From CAZASK01 sp964487845 (GTDB taxonomy: Bacteria; Chlamydiota; Chlamydiia; Chlamydiales; FEN-1388), in contig CAZASK010000025.1 in NCBI GenBank assembly GCA_964487845.1, forward strand, positions 1 through 23,229: a stretch of 23,229 nt of DNA, in the 5' to 3' direction. Below, piece by piece: positions 1 through 7,984 of the stretch. Every line of letters starts with the position of its first letter. Positions within the stretch are counted from its first letter, which is position 1. The position numbers were made by a program, and so were the translations under genes. The notes beneath the pieces were generated by a model. It saw only the letters and a list, made by a program, of their open reading frames with translations. It was not told where the DNA came from and searched no databases.

Positions 1-89
1 TTTACGAAAAAAAATTACTTACTCCTAGCAAAAAATCACTGGCGGGAATTGCTGAGAAAGAAGTGTGTGTAAAGCGGTATTACAAATAT

Positions 90-137
90 TGATATTTAAT
101 GACATAGTTGCATATTGGTTTAATTATGATATTTAAT
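90..137. repeat. 11-base direct repeat in A+T-rich edge region
   Basis: The word TGATATTTAAT occurs at 90-100 and again at 127-137, 37 bases apart, in the A+T-rich segment left of the first transporter gene. The second copy lies next to the candidate leftward -10 box at 136-141. Apart from this repeat and the possible promoter, nothing else is recognisable in bases 1-220. In such A+T-rich sequence a repeat of this length may be chance. Confidence 0.3.
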
Positions 138-165
138 TATATAACAATTTGTTAGTTTATTTCAA
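136..165 (-). promoter_or_regulatory. Possible sigma70-type promoter firing leftward out of the window
   Basis: On the minus strand the sequence reads TTGAAA (165-160), an 18-base spacer, then TATAAT (141-136). This is a perfect -10 and a 4/6 -35 match. It lies 56 bases downstream of the stop codon of the first transporter gene, so it would drive a leftward gene beyond the window edge. The surroundings are very A+T-rich, which raises the chance of a coincidental match. Confidence 0.35.
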
Positions 166-220
166 TATAGATGTGTTCAGGCAATTCGGTGAAGATAGCA
201 TGTTATGAGCGCCATTCAGG

Positions 221-1774
221 CTACGTGGCTGTCGATTCGCTATCTTCTTTTTTGGGATGGGCGTGTGGTGTGGCAAGGCCTATCGCGTGAAACTTATGGC
301 CGAGTGAGCGGACAGCGATGATCCATATGCTGATGACTATAACTGCGACAATGGCAACATAGGGAGTGCTGCCTGAAAGAGTAGAAAAGATGAGCAATAA
401 GCCTTGATGTAAGAACGAGCTGCCCGATTTACCAAGACGTGATCCGATGCCGTCAATGGCCGCCTTTCCTTTCAGCTTTAAATCAGAAGAAAGGGGGATG
501 AATGCCATCTCTTTTGTTGTATCGAAAAGTGAGTACTTAGCGGCTTTTGAAAAGCAGTTTTGGGCAGTTCCGAAAAATACAGCCATGGCGATAGGTGTTG
601 TTCCAAAGAGAGCAAGAGAAAGCGGCGTGAGGAGATCTTTTGTGAGGATACAGCCAAAGAAAGCCACCGTTGTAGCAAGCATGATGAGCGGCGTGAGAAG
701 CGCAGTCTTTGTCCAGCCGAGCTTTCGGATAATCCCCACCATGAGAAGTGATGCGGTGGTGGAGATAACCCCCATGGCACTTGTGAGGTTGTTCATGTAG
801 ATGTTGTACTGCTGCGGGTTGGGATAGAGGTCGCGAACTTGGTTTTTCCAGATTACCTCTACTAGGTTGATGACGAGGTTATAGGAGATGACCATGGCAG
901 CTATCGAGAGCAGATATTTGGAGTGAGCTAGGTAATGGAGGCTCTCCATGAATGAGAGCTTCTTTTTTTTCTTCTTGCTGCCTATAGATTCTGCTTCGTC
1001 AGCGGGCAAAAATTCTGGGTTGTTGAGTACATTTTTTGTCATCCAGTGGAAGGTGATGCAGATGGCAATGCCTGAGCAGATGACGACGCTCACGAGTTTG
1101 CAAAGAGTCTGTTCCCAGGCGTCGCCACCAAAAAAGCCTGCTGTTGTAGATTCTTGCGAGAAGGCGACAGCAATTTGGCCTGCAATGATTGCTGCTGTAT
1201 TTGAGCCGATGCTTAGTACGCTGTAGAAGCGAGTAGCCTCCGAGAGTCTCGTGATTTCGTTGATAAATCCCCAGAACAAAACTGTGAGCACAATGCTTCC
1301 CCATAGCTCACTGACAACATAAAAACAGGTAAGAGACCAGTTGCGAAACATCGAGACAAGCCCACGAGCGCCTTCTGGAAGAATTTGCGCTAAAAAGTCA
1401 GCGACACAATTCGATCCTGCCGCATCGCGCATGGGGTAGATCACGAAGGCGAATGTGGCAAAGTAAATCAGAAACGAAGAGAGGATGATATAAAAGACCG
1501 CACGCCTTGAAAAATGGTTCGACAAGTAGGTGAAAATTATCGTAGTGATGATAGCGGCAGGGAGGATGACCCACACTTTTATGAAGGGGATTACTTCGGC
1601 TCCAGAGGCCTCTGCAGTGACGATAAGTGCATCTTTGAGGTTTCTGAGGATGCTGTAGTTAAAGCATACACAAATTTGCATGATAAGCATTGGCAAAAAC
1701 TTTCGCAGCTCATGCCTTGAAATTGGCCACACATAGGACCTAATTTTTCCAAATGTCGCCTCTTTGTGTTTCAT
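221..1774 (-). CDS. NTT-family nucleotide transporter (ADP/ATP translocase-like), paralogue 1
   Basis: Integral inner-membrane protein of the plastid/bacterial nucleotide transporter family (TlcA/NTT, PF03219), about 517 residues with roughly 12 hydrophobic segments. Family landmarks are visible: LKDALIVTA followed by SGAEVIPFIK near residues 46-65, SELWGS, NLVEVIWK, and KGKAAIDGIGSRLGKSG near the C-terminus; these hold the charged Lys/Glu positions known to matter in plant and chlamydial NTTs. The first landmark reads RNLKD rather than the RDTKD of the Npt1-like paralogue in this window, and AIDGI replaces AIDVV, so it groups by eye with the neighbour at 3212-4768. This suggests an Npt2-like nucleotide importer or another specificity rather than ATP/ADP exchange; substrate is not determinable here. 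Start: ATG at 1774 has AGAGG five bases upstream and gives an N-terminus matching the paralogues; an upstream ATG at 1834 would add 20 residues but has no good ribosome site. Confidence 0.93.
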   Translation of the reverse strand: MKHKEATFGKIRSYVWPISRHELRKFLPMLIMQICVCFNYSILRNLKDALIVTAEASGAEVIPFIKVWVILPAAIITTIIFTYLSNHFSRRAVFYIILSSFLIYFATFAFVIYPMRDAAGSNCVADFLAQILPEGARGLVSMFRNWSLTCFYVVSELWGSIVLTVLFWGFINEITRLSEATRFYSVLSIGSNTAAIIAGQIAVAFSQESTTAGFFGGDAWEQTLCKLVSVVICSGIAICITFHWMTKNVLNNPEFLPADEAESIGSKKKKKKLSFMESLHYLAHSKYLLSIAAMVISYNLVINLVEVIWKNQVRDLYPNPQQYNIYMNNLTSAMGVISTTASLLMVGIIRKLGWTKTALLTPLIMLATTVAFFGCILTKDLLTPLSLALFGTTPIAMAVFFGTAQNCFSKAAKYSLFDTTKEMAFIPLSSDLKLKGKAAIDGIGSRLGKSGSSFLHQGLLLIFSTLSGSTPYVAIVAVIVISIWIIAVRSLGHKFHAIGLATPHAHPKKEDSESTAT

Positions 1775-1903
1775 GAAAACCTCTGGTAAAGAGAAGTAGT
1801 CTACCACAAACCGCATTTCGGTGGAAGATGCCATCCAGGCGGATGTATTATTTTATTTTAAAATATGACATCTCTGGATAAACGAGTAAGAAAAGGAGTC
1901 TCT

Positions 1904-3202
1904 ATGTCAGTCGAGCCGCCGAAAGAGCGAATATTGCAAGAGCTTGGAAATAATCAGAATGATAAGCAAGGCATTCGTGCTATTCCGCGTGAGAAGGCCA
2001 CGAATTTTCAGAAGTTTGTGGGTAAACTGCTCGGGACTGCTGTCACCTATAATGACAAAGAATATATTTTAAAATTTTCTAGTGTGCAGAAGTTCCGTGC
2101 TAATCATAAAGAGCATAAAGCATTGTTTGTTCGTGGCTTTGTTAAAAATGTCATGAATTTTTCTACTGAGGCTAAAAGCTATTCTCAAAAGGTTTTGTCA
2201 CAAGGAAAGTGCAACTATGGGGAGCTTTTTCTACAATTAGGCTATCATGAAAGTAGCATAGAAGGTGCGGGGCAGGTCAGTCCAGTCAACAATGAAAATC
2301 CAATAACATGGCTAAAAAGCAAGCTGGAGAAAGATAGTAAGACGATGCCAAAAGCAAAGCAATTTCTGGATGTTTTGAAGCAACAGCAGGAGCAACACAT
2401 CTTACAAGCAGCTGAAAAATTAGATGTACAAGGCAAGATGAATCAGAATGAACTTACAGATTTAGCTAGGCTTTTAGAGATATCGGATGAGGAACGTGAT
2501 ACGCTCATTAGCGCATGCCGGGAGAATAACAACCATCTGCGCGATGAGAAAATTTACACATTGCTGGAGGGTGATAAGAATACTGGGCATGCGGACAGAA
2601 TTACGAACGTCTTCCGATTTGGTGTTAAAAAGCACGGTTTTGAGTTCGAAGAGATCTTTGATGCCTATGTTGGAAAGAGCGATGCCGAGAAAGAGACTCT
2701 TAGACAGTTAAGCAAGCTTGACAATCGCTTTTTGCTGAGTAATCCATCGACCCACCCTGTATCGTCTGCAGTGGGTGTTGCGCAGGATGAATTCGATTTT
2801 AACAGTGCATTTAAATTAGAGCAGTATACAGGCAATTGCCTGGTCACGATCCACCATCAACTGTCTCGATTAGAGCAAAAATATCCTAACAATGTTGATA
2901 TAAAGAAAAAAATTGCAGAGCTGAAGAAAAAATGTGAAGACATACAAGGAAATATTGAAAGTTTGGTCACTGTGCTGAATAGCAAGAATCAAAATATTTC
3001 AAAAGATTCATTGGGCAAGTTGCTCCACGCTCTGGGAATAGAAGAAAAAGGTCGTACATCAGCCTTGCAAGCGTGGGATGAGAACAAAGCCCCCGCTGAT
3101 CAAAAAGAGCAGTTTATTGAGATACTTAAGAAGATTCAAGGATGGGAAAATACCCTCATTGGAGTAATGACAATTCAGGCGTTGTCTTTGCAAAACAAAT
3201 AG
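1904..3202 (+). CDS. Hypothetical protein, coiled-coil containing, unrecognised family
   Basis: A 432-residue soluble-looking protein that I do not recognise. No signal peptide and no membrane segment are visible. It is rich in Lys, Glu, Gln and Asn, mostly predicted helical by eye, with a likely coiled coil around residues 302-362 (LSRLEQKYPNN, then KKKIAELKKKCEDIQGNIESL). Start: ATG at 1904 is preceded by AAAAGGAG with five bases between; an in-frame ATG at 1865 lacks a ribosome site. It is the only rightward gene among leftward ones here, divergent from transporter 1 and ending nine bases from the stop of transporter 2. It is visibly more A+T-rich than its neighbours (a sampled 60-base line is about 35% G+C against about 50% in transporter 2). 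A secreted effector or lineage-specific protein is possible, but this is inference from composition and context. Confidence 0.85.
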   Translation: MSVEPPKERILQELGNNQNDKQGIRAIPREKATNFQKFVGKLLGTAVTYNDKEYILKFSSVQKFRANHKEHKALFVRGFVKNVMNFSTEAKSYSQKVLSQGKCNYGELFLQLGYHESSIEGAGQVSPVNNENPITWLKSKLEKDSKTMPKAKQFLDVLKQQQEQHILQAAEKLDVQGKMNQNELTDLARLLEISDEERDTLISACRENNNHLRDEKIYTLLEGDKNTGHADRITNVFRFGVKKHGFEFEEIFDAYVGKSDAEKETLRQLSKLDNRFLLSNPSTHPVSSAVGVAQDEFDFNSAFKLEQYTGNCLVTIHHQLSRLEQKYPNNVDIKKKIAELKKKCEDIQGNIESLVTVLNSKNQNISKDSLGKLLHALGIEEKGRTSALQAWDENKAPADQKEQFIEILKKIQGWENTLIGVMTIQALSLQNK

Positions 3203-3211
3203 CAATTTTTG

Positions 3212-4768
3212 TTATGAGCGCGTGGCTGTAGCGGGTATGGGGCTGCTTGGACTTTGCACGCCTGAATCGCCAGCTTCTCCTCGATGTGCTGACATTTCCT
3301 GGAATCTGCGGCCTAGGCTGCGGACAGAAAGTATCCAGACAGCGATGATGGCAAAGAGGATGGCGGCGACATAGGGGACGCATGCAGAGATCGTCGAGAA
3401 GGCAAGGAGCAGTGCCTGGTAGATGACAGAGCCGCCAGACTTTCCAAGGCGGTTACATATGCCGTCAATCGCAGCTTTACCTTTGATTTTATCCGCTGTT
3501 GGCAGAGGAACAAAGGCCATCTCTTTCGTAGCATCAAAGACTGTGTACTTGGCAGCACGGCTCGTGCAGTTCTGCATTGTGCCGAATAATACCACCATGG
3601 CAAGTGGTGAGAGGCTTCCTAAGGAAGCCAAAATGTCGGCATGACCTTTTAAGAAGAAAAATCCAAAAAATCCAAGACTCGTCAGCAAGAGGATCACCGG
3701 CGTAATCATCGCCGTAAATGTCCAGCCAAATTTTCTGATAGCATTGCCAGAGATGAAAAGAGAGGTCAGGGTCGCCAAAATGCCAGTGATGATGGTGACC
3801 TCATTCATGTAGGTGTTGTAGGCAAGGGGATCTGGATACAGCTCGCGAACCTCCTGTTTCCACAGCACCTCTACGAGGTTGATGATGATATTGTAGGCAA
3901 TGACGATCGCTGTCAGGCAGATGATATATTTGGATGTGAACAAATATTTGATATTTTCCCGCATCGAGAGCTTTGCTTTCTCTTCTTTCTTCATCTCGCC
4001 ATCTTTAGGAACAAGGAGTTGGTCTTTCATTGCAACGCTGTGCAAATAGTAGAAGACAGCCATTGCGAGGAGCCCTGCCCCTATCACGAGGGTAATCAGC
4101 TGCGTCAGCGACGTCTGCCACGGATCATGTGCTGCGACTTCTGGAGAAAATGAGAGGTTGGCGATCATAATAGAGGCTTGGCCGGCAGCGATACCAGAAA
4201 AGTTGGTCCCTACGCCAAATAGCCCATAAAAGCGCTTTGCCTCATCGAGCTTGGTAATCTGGTTTGCAAAGCCCCAGAAAAGGAGAAAGAGTACGATATT
4301 TCCCCAAAGCTCGCTCATCACATAAAAACTGGTAAAAGTCCAGTAGCGATACATGGCGATAAAGCCCTTGCAGCCAGCAGGAAGCAAAAGCTGCAGCGCA
4401 TTAGCAGAGGCATCCTGGTGTAAGCTATCTTTCATCGGATAAATAACGAAGGCAAAGACAAAAAAATAGAGTAAGAAGGCAGAGAGCATCGTGTAAAATA
4501 CCGTCTCTCTAGAAAAACGATTCGACAGGCGGATAAAGATGTATGTCATGAGTACGGAAGTGGGGAACATCACCCAAACTTTAATGAAAGGGATCACCTC
4601 AGCGCCAGAGTCTTTGGCAGTGATGACGAGGGTGTCTTTCAAGCATCTGAGAATGTTGTAGTCAAAGGAAAGTAAAAAGAAGATCAGAAGCATCGGGATC
4701 AATTTTTTCAGCTCAAAGCGGTGAACCGGCCATAAAAAGGTCCGTAATGGGCTGAATTCTGCTTTCAT
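3212..4768 (-). CDS. NTT-family nucleotide transporter (ADP/ATP translocase-like), paralogue 2
   Basis: A 518-residue polytopic membrane protein of the NTT family. Landmarks: WPVHRFELKKLIPM at residues 13-26, RCLKDTLVITA at 41-51, SGAEVIPFIK, SELWGNIVL, NLVEVLWKQE and IKGKAAIDGICNRLGKSGG near the C-terminus. The RCLKD and AIDGI variants are shared in type with the paralogue at 221-1774 and differ from the Npt1-like gene at 13143, so these two are probably sister paralogues. Known family activities include ATP/ADP antiport, proton-coupled import of NTPs and NAD import; which applies here is not visible. The start ATG at 4768 is preceded by AAGAGGAGGG with a short spacer, a strong ribosome site. 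The tail is hydrophilic and rich in Ser and Pro. Downstream, its stop nearly abuts the stop of the convergent hypothetical gene. Confidence 0.94.
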   Translation of the reverse strand: MKAEFSPLRTFLWPVHRFELKKLIPMLLIFFLLSFDYNILRCLKDTLVITAKDSGAEVIPFIKVWVMFPTSVLMTYIFIRLSNRFSRETVFYTMLSAFLLYFFVFAFVIYPMKDSLHQDASANALQLLLPAGCKGFIAMYRYWTFTSFYVMSELWGNIVLFLLFWGFANQITKLDEAKRFYGLFGVGTNFSGIAAGQASIMIANLSFSPEVAAHDPWQTSLTQLITLVIGAGLLAMAVFYYLHSVAMKDQLLVPKDGEMKKEEKAKLSMRENIKYLFTSKYIICLTAIVIAYNIIINLVEVLWKQEVRELYPDPLAYNTYMNEVTIITGILATLTSLFISGNAIRKFGWTFTAMITPVILLLTSLGFFGFFFLKGHADILASLGSLSPLAMVVLFGTMQNCTSRAAKYTVFDATKEMAFVPLPTADKIKGKAAIDGICNRLGKSGGSVIYQALLLAFSTISACVPYVAAILFAIIAVWILSVRSLGRRFQEMSAHRGEAGDSGVQSPSSPIPATATRS

Positions 4769-4903
4769 GACCCTCCTCTTGTATGTTCTTTAAGCAAAGA
4801 ATGAAGAAAAAGGCCTTGCGTCGTTGTTTTATGGAATGGATGGGAGTGGCTAGGCCGTCTCATCATAGAATGCAAAGTGGCTACACTTATAAATTTTGCA
4901 AAG

Positions 4904-4932
4904 ATTATAACATGAAAGGCGCATTGAAAGCA
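4904..4932 (-). promoter_or_regulatory. Possible promoter for NTT paralogue 2
   Basis: In the 169-base gap between pgk and the transporter, the minus strand has a perfect TATAAT (4909-4904). A weak TTGCTT lies about 18 bases upstream, a few bases past the pgk stop codon. The transcript would have a leader of roughly 130 bases. The -35 match is poor, so this is tentative. No intrinsic terminator for pgk was seen in this gap. Confidence 0.3.
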
Positions 4933-4937
4933 AGAGA

Positions 4938-6140
4938 TTATGTATGCGACAACGCATCAACGCCTGGGAGTGAGCCAAATTCGATGTATTCGAGTGAGGC
5001 GCCTCCTCCTGTCGAGATGTGGGTGATACGGCTGGCACATCCAGCTGCCTGCACGGCTGATGCCGAATCGCCTCCTCCAATGATGGTGATTGCGTTGTGA
5101 AGATTTGCCATGCCGTTGGCAATGGCAAAGGTGGCTTGAGCAAATCGGGCATCTTCAAAGATCCCTAATGGGCCATTCCATAAAATTGTCTTTGCCTTCT
5201 TCAGCTCCTGCAGCCAGTGGTCAGTAGTTTTGGCGCCTATGTCGACGCCTTGAAGATCTGCTGGCACGCCCGCAGAGGTGGCGACTGTTGAGATATTGGC
5301 ATCAGATTTAAGAGAGGTGGTGCAGACGATATCTTCTGGAAGAAAGAGAGGGATGTTTTTTTCTTTTGCAAGCTGAAGGATGGCTTTTGCCTTTCCGACC
5401 ATCGCTTCCTCACACAGCGACTTTCCTACAGATATTCCCTGTGCTTGCAAGAAGGTATAGGCCATGGCTCCTCCTATAAAGAGGGCATCTACTTTGTGAA
5501 TAAGAGACGAGAGGACGCCGAGCTTTGTCGAAATTTTAGCTCCTCCGATGATCCCATAAAAGGGGCGTCTAGGAGAGGCAAGGGTAGAACCCAGAAACTC
5601 GATTTCTTTTTCCATTAAAAAGCCAGAGGCTGCGTGGTGAGGGAAATAGCGGGCTACATCTACTGTCGAGGAATGGGTGCGATGTGCAGATCCAAAGGCG
5701 TCATTTATGTATACATCAGCAAGTTTTGCAAGGTTTTTTGCAAAGCTGGGATCTTTTTCGGGCTGTTCTTCTGCTTCATAAAAGCGTACATTTTCGAGTA
5801 GGACGACAGATCCAGGTGTGAGTGAATGACAGATCTTCTCCACCTCATCGCCGATGGTGTCGGGAGCCATGATGACTTTTTTGTGAATGAGTTTTGAGAG
5901 TGCTTCAGCACATGGGGCAAGTGAAAACTGGGGGCTTTTGCCCTTGGGGCGGCCTAGATGGCTCATCAAAATACAAGAGCCTCCGGAATTGAGGACATAT
6001 TGAATGGTAGGCAACGATGCTACAATGCGAGTGTCATCGGTAATACGTCCATCATCTGTCATGGGGACGTTGAAGTCGACACGTATTAAAGCTTTTTTCC
6101 CTTCAAGATCTAAGTCTTTGACAGATAACGTTTTCTCCAT
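4938..6140 (-). CDS. pgk: Phosphoglycerate kinase
   Basis: Cytoplasmic glycolytic enzyme that transfers the acyl phosphate of 1,3-bisphosphoglycerate to ADP, giving ATP and 3-phosphoglycerate. The 400-residue length is typical of bacterial PGK. Signatures in order: RVDFNVP (residues 21-27), SHLGRPKG, LLENVRFYEAEE, DVYINDAFGSAHRTHSS, the hinge region GIIGGAKISTKLGVL, IGGAMAYTFL, WNGPLGIFE, and the nucleotide-binding loop GGGDSASAV followed by HISTGGGASLEY at the C-terminus. The start ATG at 6140 has GAGGA just upstream. It is last in the leftward block, 61 bases after the exonuclease gene, so it may be read through from that operon or have its own promoter in the gap, where none is convincing. 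Confidence 0.98.
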   Translation of the reverse strand: MEKTLSVKDLDLEGKKALIRVDFNVPMTDDGRITDDTRIVASLPTIQYVLNSGGSCILMSHLGRPKGKSPQFSLAPCAEALSKLIHKKVIMAPDTIGDEVEKICHSLTPGSVVLLENVRFYEAEEQPEKDPSFAKNLAKLADVYINDAFGSAHRTHSSTVDVARYFPHHAASGFLMEKEIEFLGSTLASPRRPFYGIIGGAKISTKLGVLSSLIHKVDALFIGGAMAYTFLQAQGISVGKSLCEEAMVGKAKAILQLAKEKNIPLFLPEDIVCTTSLKSDANISTVATSAGVPADLQGVDIGAKTTDHWLQELKKAKTILWNGPLGIFEDARFAQATFAIANGMANLHNAITIIGGGDSASAVQAAGCASRITHISTGGGASLEYIEFGSLPGVDALSHT

Positions 6141-6201
6141 ATGTCCTCACTCTTGCCCTTACTCTAGTATGGCCACAGACTAAGGAGTCCACGTAATTAT
6201 G

Positions 6202-6957
6202 TCAAAGGTCCAGTTGAGAAAAGGGGTTCGTAGCCTGGGTAAATTGGTTGCCACCCTTTCTGCGGTTCACCTCAGTGCGCAGAGAAAAGAGCAGGTCTTG
6301 GTCAAAGTCTTGACGTGCCGCCCAGAGAAGATAAGGGAGAGGAAGCTCTTTCATCGCGCGTCCCTTATGTTTGCCAAGAGGCATATTTTTCAGCTGGATA
6401 GGCTTTGAAAGTCGCTGCTTGATTTCCTTCAGAGAGTCAAAGCCAAAGGTCAGCTTTTTAAACACTTGAATGTTGACAAGGACATCGTTCATAGCACGAT
6501 GAGCGCCCTCTTCTTCGATGGCAAAGTGCTTTCTGAGCTGCTCGAGAGAGTTTGTTGGGCTTTCACCATACAGACGAGCAAGTCGTAGCGTGTCCACAGA
6601 TTCATTTTTGTCGATATCACAAGCAATTCCACAGCGCTTAGCGTGGTTGATGATCAAGTCGATGTCAAATTGGATGCCATGGCCGATGATGGGGTGTTTG
6701 CCGATGATTTTGAGAATTTGAGGCAGAACGATGTCGATTTTTGGCTGGTTGGCGACCATCTCATCCGTGATGTGATGCACGGCGATGACCTCTTGCGGGA
6801 TAACGCATCCTGGGTTGATCAAGCTTTCACATTGATCTATCACTCCCTGAAAAGTAAATGTCGCACACGCTATCTCTACAATCTGATCTTTTTTTGGATC
6901 GAGGCCTGTAGACTCGCAGTCGATACAGACAAATATTTGCTCTTTTAAGCGTGACAT
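6202..6957 (-). CDS. DnaQ-like 3'-5' exonuclease with C-terminal DUF3820-type domain
   Basis: A 251-residue DEDDh-family exonuclease. Motif ExoI is visible as IDCESTG with Asp13 and Glu15, ExoII as GHGIQFDID with Asp98 or Asp100, and ExoIII as AHRAMNDV with His153 and Asp158, so all catalytic residues appear intact. After the nuclease domain (about residues 5-170) comes a short module around 193-225 containing MPLGKHKGR and LPYLLWAA, which resembles DUF3820. It could be a proofreading-type subunit or a separate repair/RNA exonuclease; C. trachomatis has a similar second dnaQ gene (CT536) next to tsaE. The start overlaps the engB stop by 13 bases and is preceded by AAGGAG, implying translational coupling in the same operon. 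Confidence 0.93.
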   Translation of the reverse strand: MSRLKEQIFVCIDCESTGLDPKKDQIVEIACATFTFQGVIDQCESLINPGCVIPQEVIAVHHITDEMVANQPKIDIVLPQILKIIGKHPIIGHGIQFDIDLIINHAKRCGIACDIDKNESVDTLRLARLYGESPTNSLEQLRKHFAIEEEGAHRAMNDVLVNIQVFKKLTFGFDSLKEIKQRLSKPIQLKNMPLGKHKGRAMKELPLPYLLWAARQDFDQDLLFSLRTEVNRRKGGNQFTQATNPFSQLDL

Positions 6958-7556
6958 AAGAGCTCCTTCGATATGTGAGATCGTAGCATTTTCCTTCCCT
7001 CATGCGTCATTATTGAATAATGAATCACTTCAAGTGGCTTGTAACGCAATGCATAGAGGATCTCAAGGCTGTTTTTTTTATTTTCTTGCAGCGTCACCTT
7101 GTCTGTCTTTGTAAGCACTAAGGTGACTTTTTTATTATTGTGATGTGCCCACTCCATCATCTGTAGATCCTCATCAGAGGGGCGTCTTCGTATGTCTATG
7201 AGAAGGAGGAGGAGAAAAAGAGTATTTCTAGAGGAAAAATAATTTTCCAGCGCTTCTGCCCACTCTTTTTTCAGTGCTGCAGGTACCTTTGCAAAGCCAT
7301 ATCCTGGCAAATCGACGAGAGTGAGCCGATCTGCTACATTGAAGAAGTTGATGAGCTGTGTTTTACCAGGAGTGTTGCTGACACGAGCAAGTGTCTTTTG
7401 CTCACAGAGGTCGTTGAGGAGGCTTGATTTTCCAGAATTTGATCTGCCACATAGCGCAATTTCTGGCAGCTCAAAGCCGCGTGGTCCTTTTATAAGAGGA
7501 AGGTTTTTCCCCATCCCACTTTTGAGATAGGCCGCTTTTTTCCAGGCTATTTCCAT
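6945..7556 (-). CDS. engB: Ribosome-biogenesis GTP-binding protein EngB (YsxC/YihA family)
   Basis: Small GTPase required in other bacteria for assembly of the large ribosomal subunit. Read from ATG 7556 it is 203 residues, the usual size. GTPase motifs: G1 GRSNSGKSS (37-45), the TPGKTQ switch I segment (62-67), G3 DLPGYG (82-87), G4 TKTD (149-152) and a Ser181 G5 region. The open frame extends 34 codons upstream to 7658, but that stretch lies inside tsaE in another frame and has no EngB similarity. The chosen start overlaps the end of tsaE by 10 bases and has only a weak upstream purine tract, consistent with coupled translation. Downstream it overlaps the exonuclease gene by 13 bases. Confidence 0.96.
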   Translation of the reverse strand: MEIAWKKAAYLKSGMGKNLPLIKGPRGFELPEIALCGRSNSGKSSLLNDLCEQKTLARVSNTPGKTQLINFFNVADRLTLVDLPGYGFAKVPAALKKEWAEALENYFSSRNTLFLLLLLIDIRRRPSDEDLQMMEWAHHNNKKVTLVLTKTDKVTLQENKKNSLEILYALRYKPLEVIHYSIMTHEGRKMLRSHISKELLCHA

Positions 7557-7975
7557 GAGGGTAGACTGATCTCCACTTTTCGTAAGTTTTCTCCCAAGTG
7601 TGAGATCGTGATCTTCGTCGCGTGTGAGGGGATGATGTCTGCAATTTTTTCTGCCCACTCGATGCAGGTGATGCCCTCTTTGAAGAAAAATTCATCGAAG
7701 CCGGAGTGGACAAAGTCCTCAGCTGATCGCAATCTATAAAGATCGAAATGGTAGAGAGGAAGTCTCCCTTGGTAGATGTTGAGATACTGGAAAGTCGGGC
7801 TGTTGACGAGCTGATCTGATATGCCGAGGCCATCAGCGAGGGCTTTGATGAAGGTGGTTTTCCCAGCACCAAGGTCTCCAAAAAAGCAGAGGACAGCTCC
7901 TGGTCTGAGTGACTCTGCGATCGTCTTAGCAAGCTGTGCCATCTCTTCTGGACTTGAAGGGTAGTAGGTCAACAT
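7547..7975 (-). CDS. tsaE: tRNA threonylcarbamoyladenosine biosynthesis ATPase TsaE (YjeE)
   Basis: P-loop ATPase that works with TsaB and TsaD to add the threonylcarbamoyl group to A37 of ANN-decoding tRNAs. The 142-residue length is typical. Visible features: Walker A GDLGAGKTT (33-41), SPTF (59-62), HFDLYRL (76-82) and the family-specific CIEWAEK (104-110). No TsaB or TsaD gene is in this window. It starts 9 bases after the stop of the upstream hypothetical gene and its end overlaps engB by 10 bases, so it is an internal gene of the operon. The ribosome site is weak, again suggesting coupling. Adjacency with the hypothetical gene and the exonuclease recalls CT536-538 of C. trachomatis. Confidence 0.97.
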   Translation of the reverse strand: MLTYYPSSPEEMAQLAKTIAESLRPGAVLCFFGDLGAGKTTFIKALADGLGISDQLVNSPTFQYLNIYQGRLPLYHFDLYRLRSAEDFVHSGFDEFFFKEGITCIEWAEKIADIIPSHATKITISHLGENLRKVEISLPSWK

Positions 7976-7984
7976 ATATACAAG

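Noticed and set aside
447..800. Plus-strand frame of 117 residues inside NTT paralogue 1
   Set aside because: Antisense shadow of a strongly conserved transporter gene, as is the similar frame at 3423-3644 in paralogue 2; their likeness to one another only reflects the paralogy on the other strand.
221..4768. Duplicated transporters as part of a transposon or genomic island
   Set aside because: No transposase, integrase, terminal inverted repeats or target duplication was seen around them; ordinary paralogy explains the similarity.
7557..7658. Longer EngB start at 7658
   Set aside because: The 34 extra residues lie within tsaE in another frame, are highly charged, and do not resemble EngB N-termini; ATG 7556 gives the normal family length.
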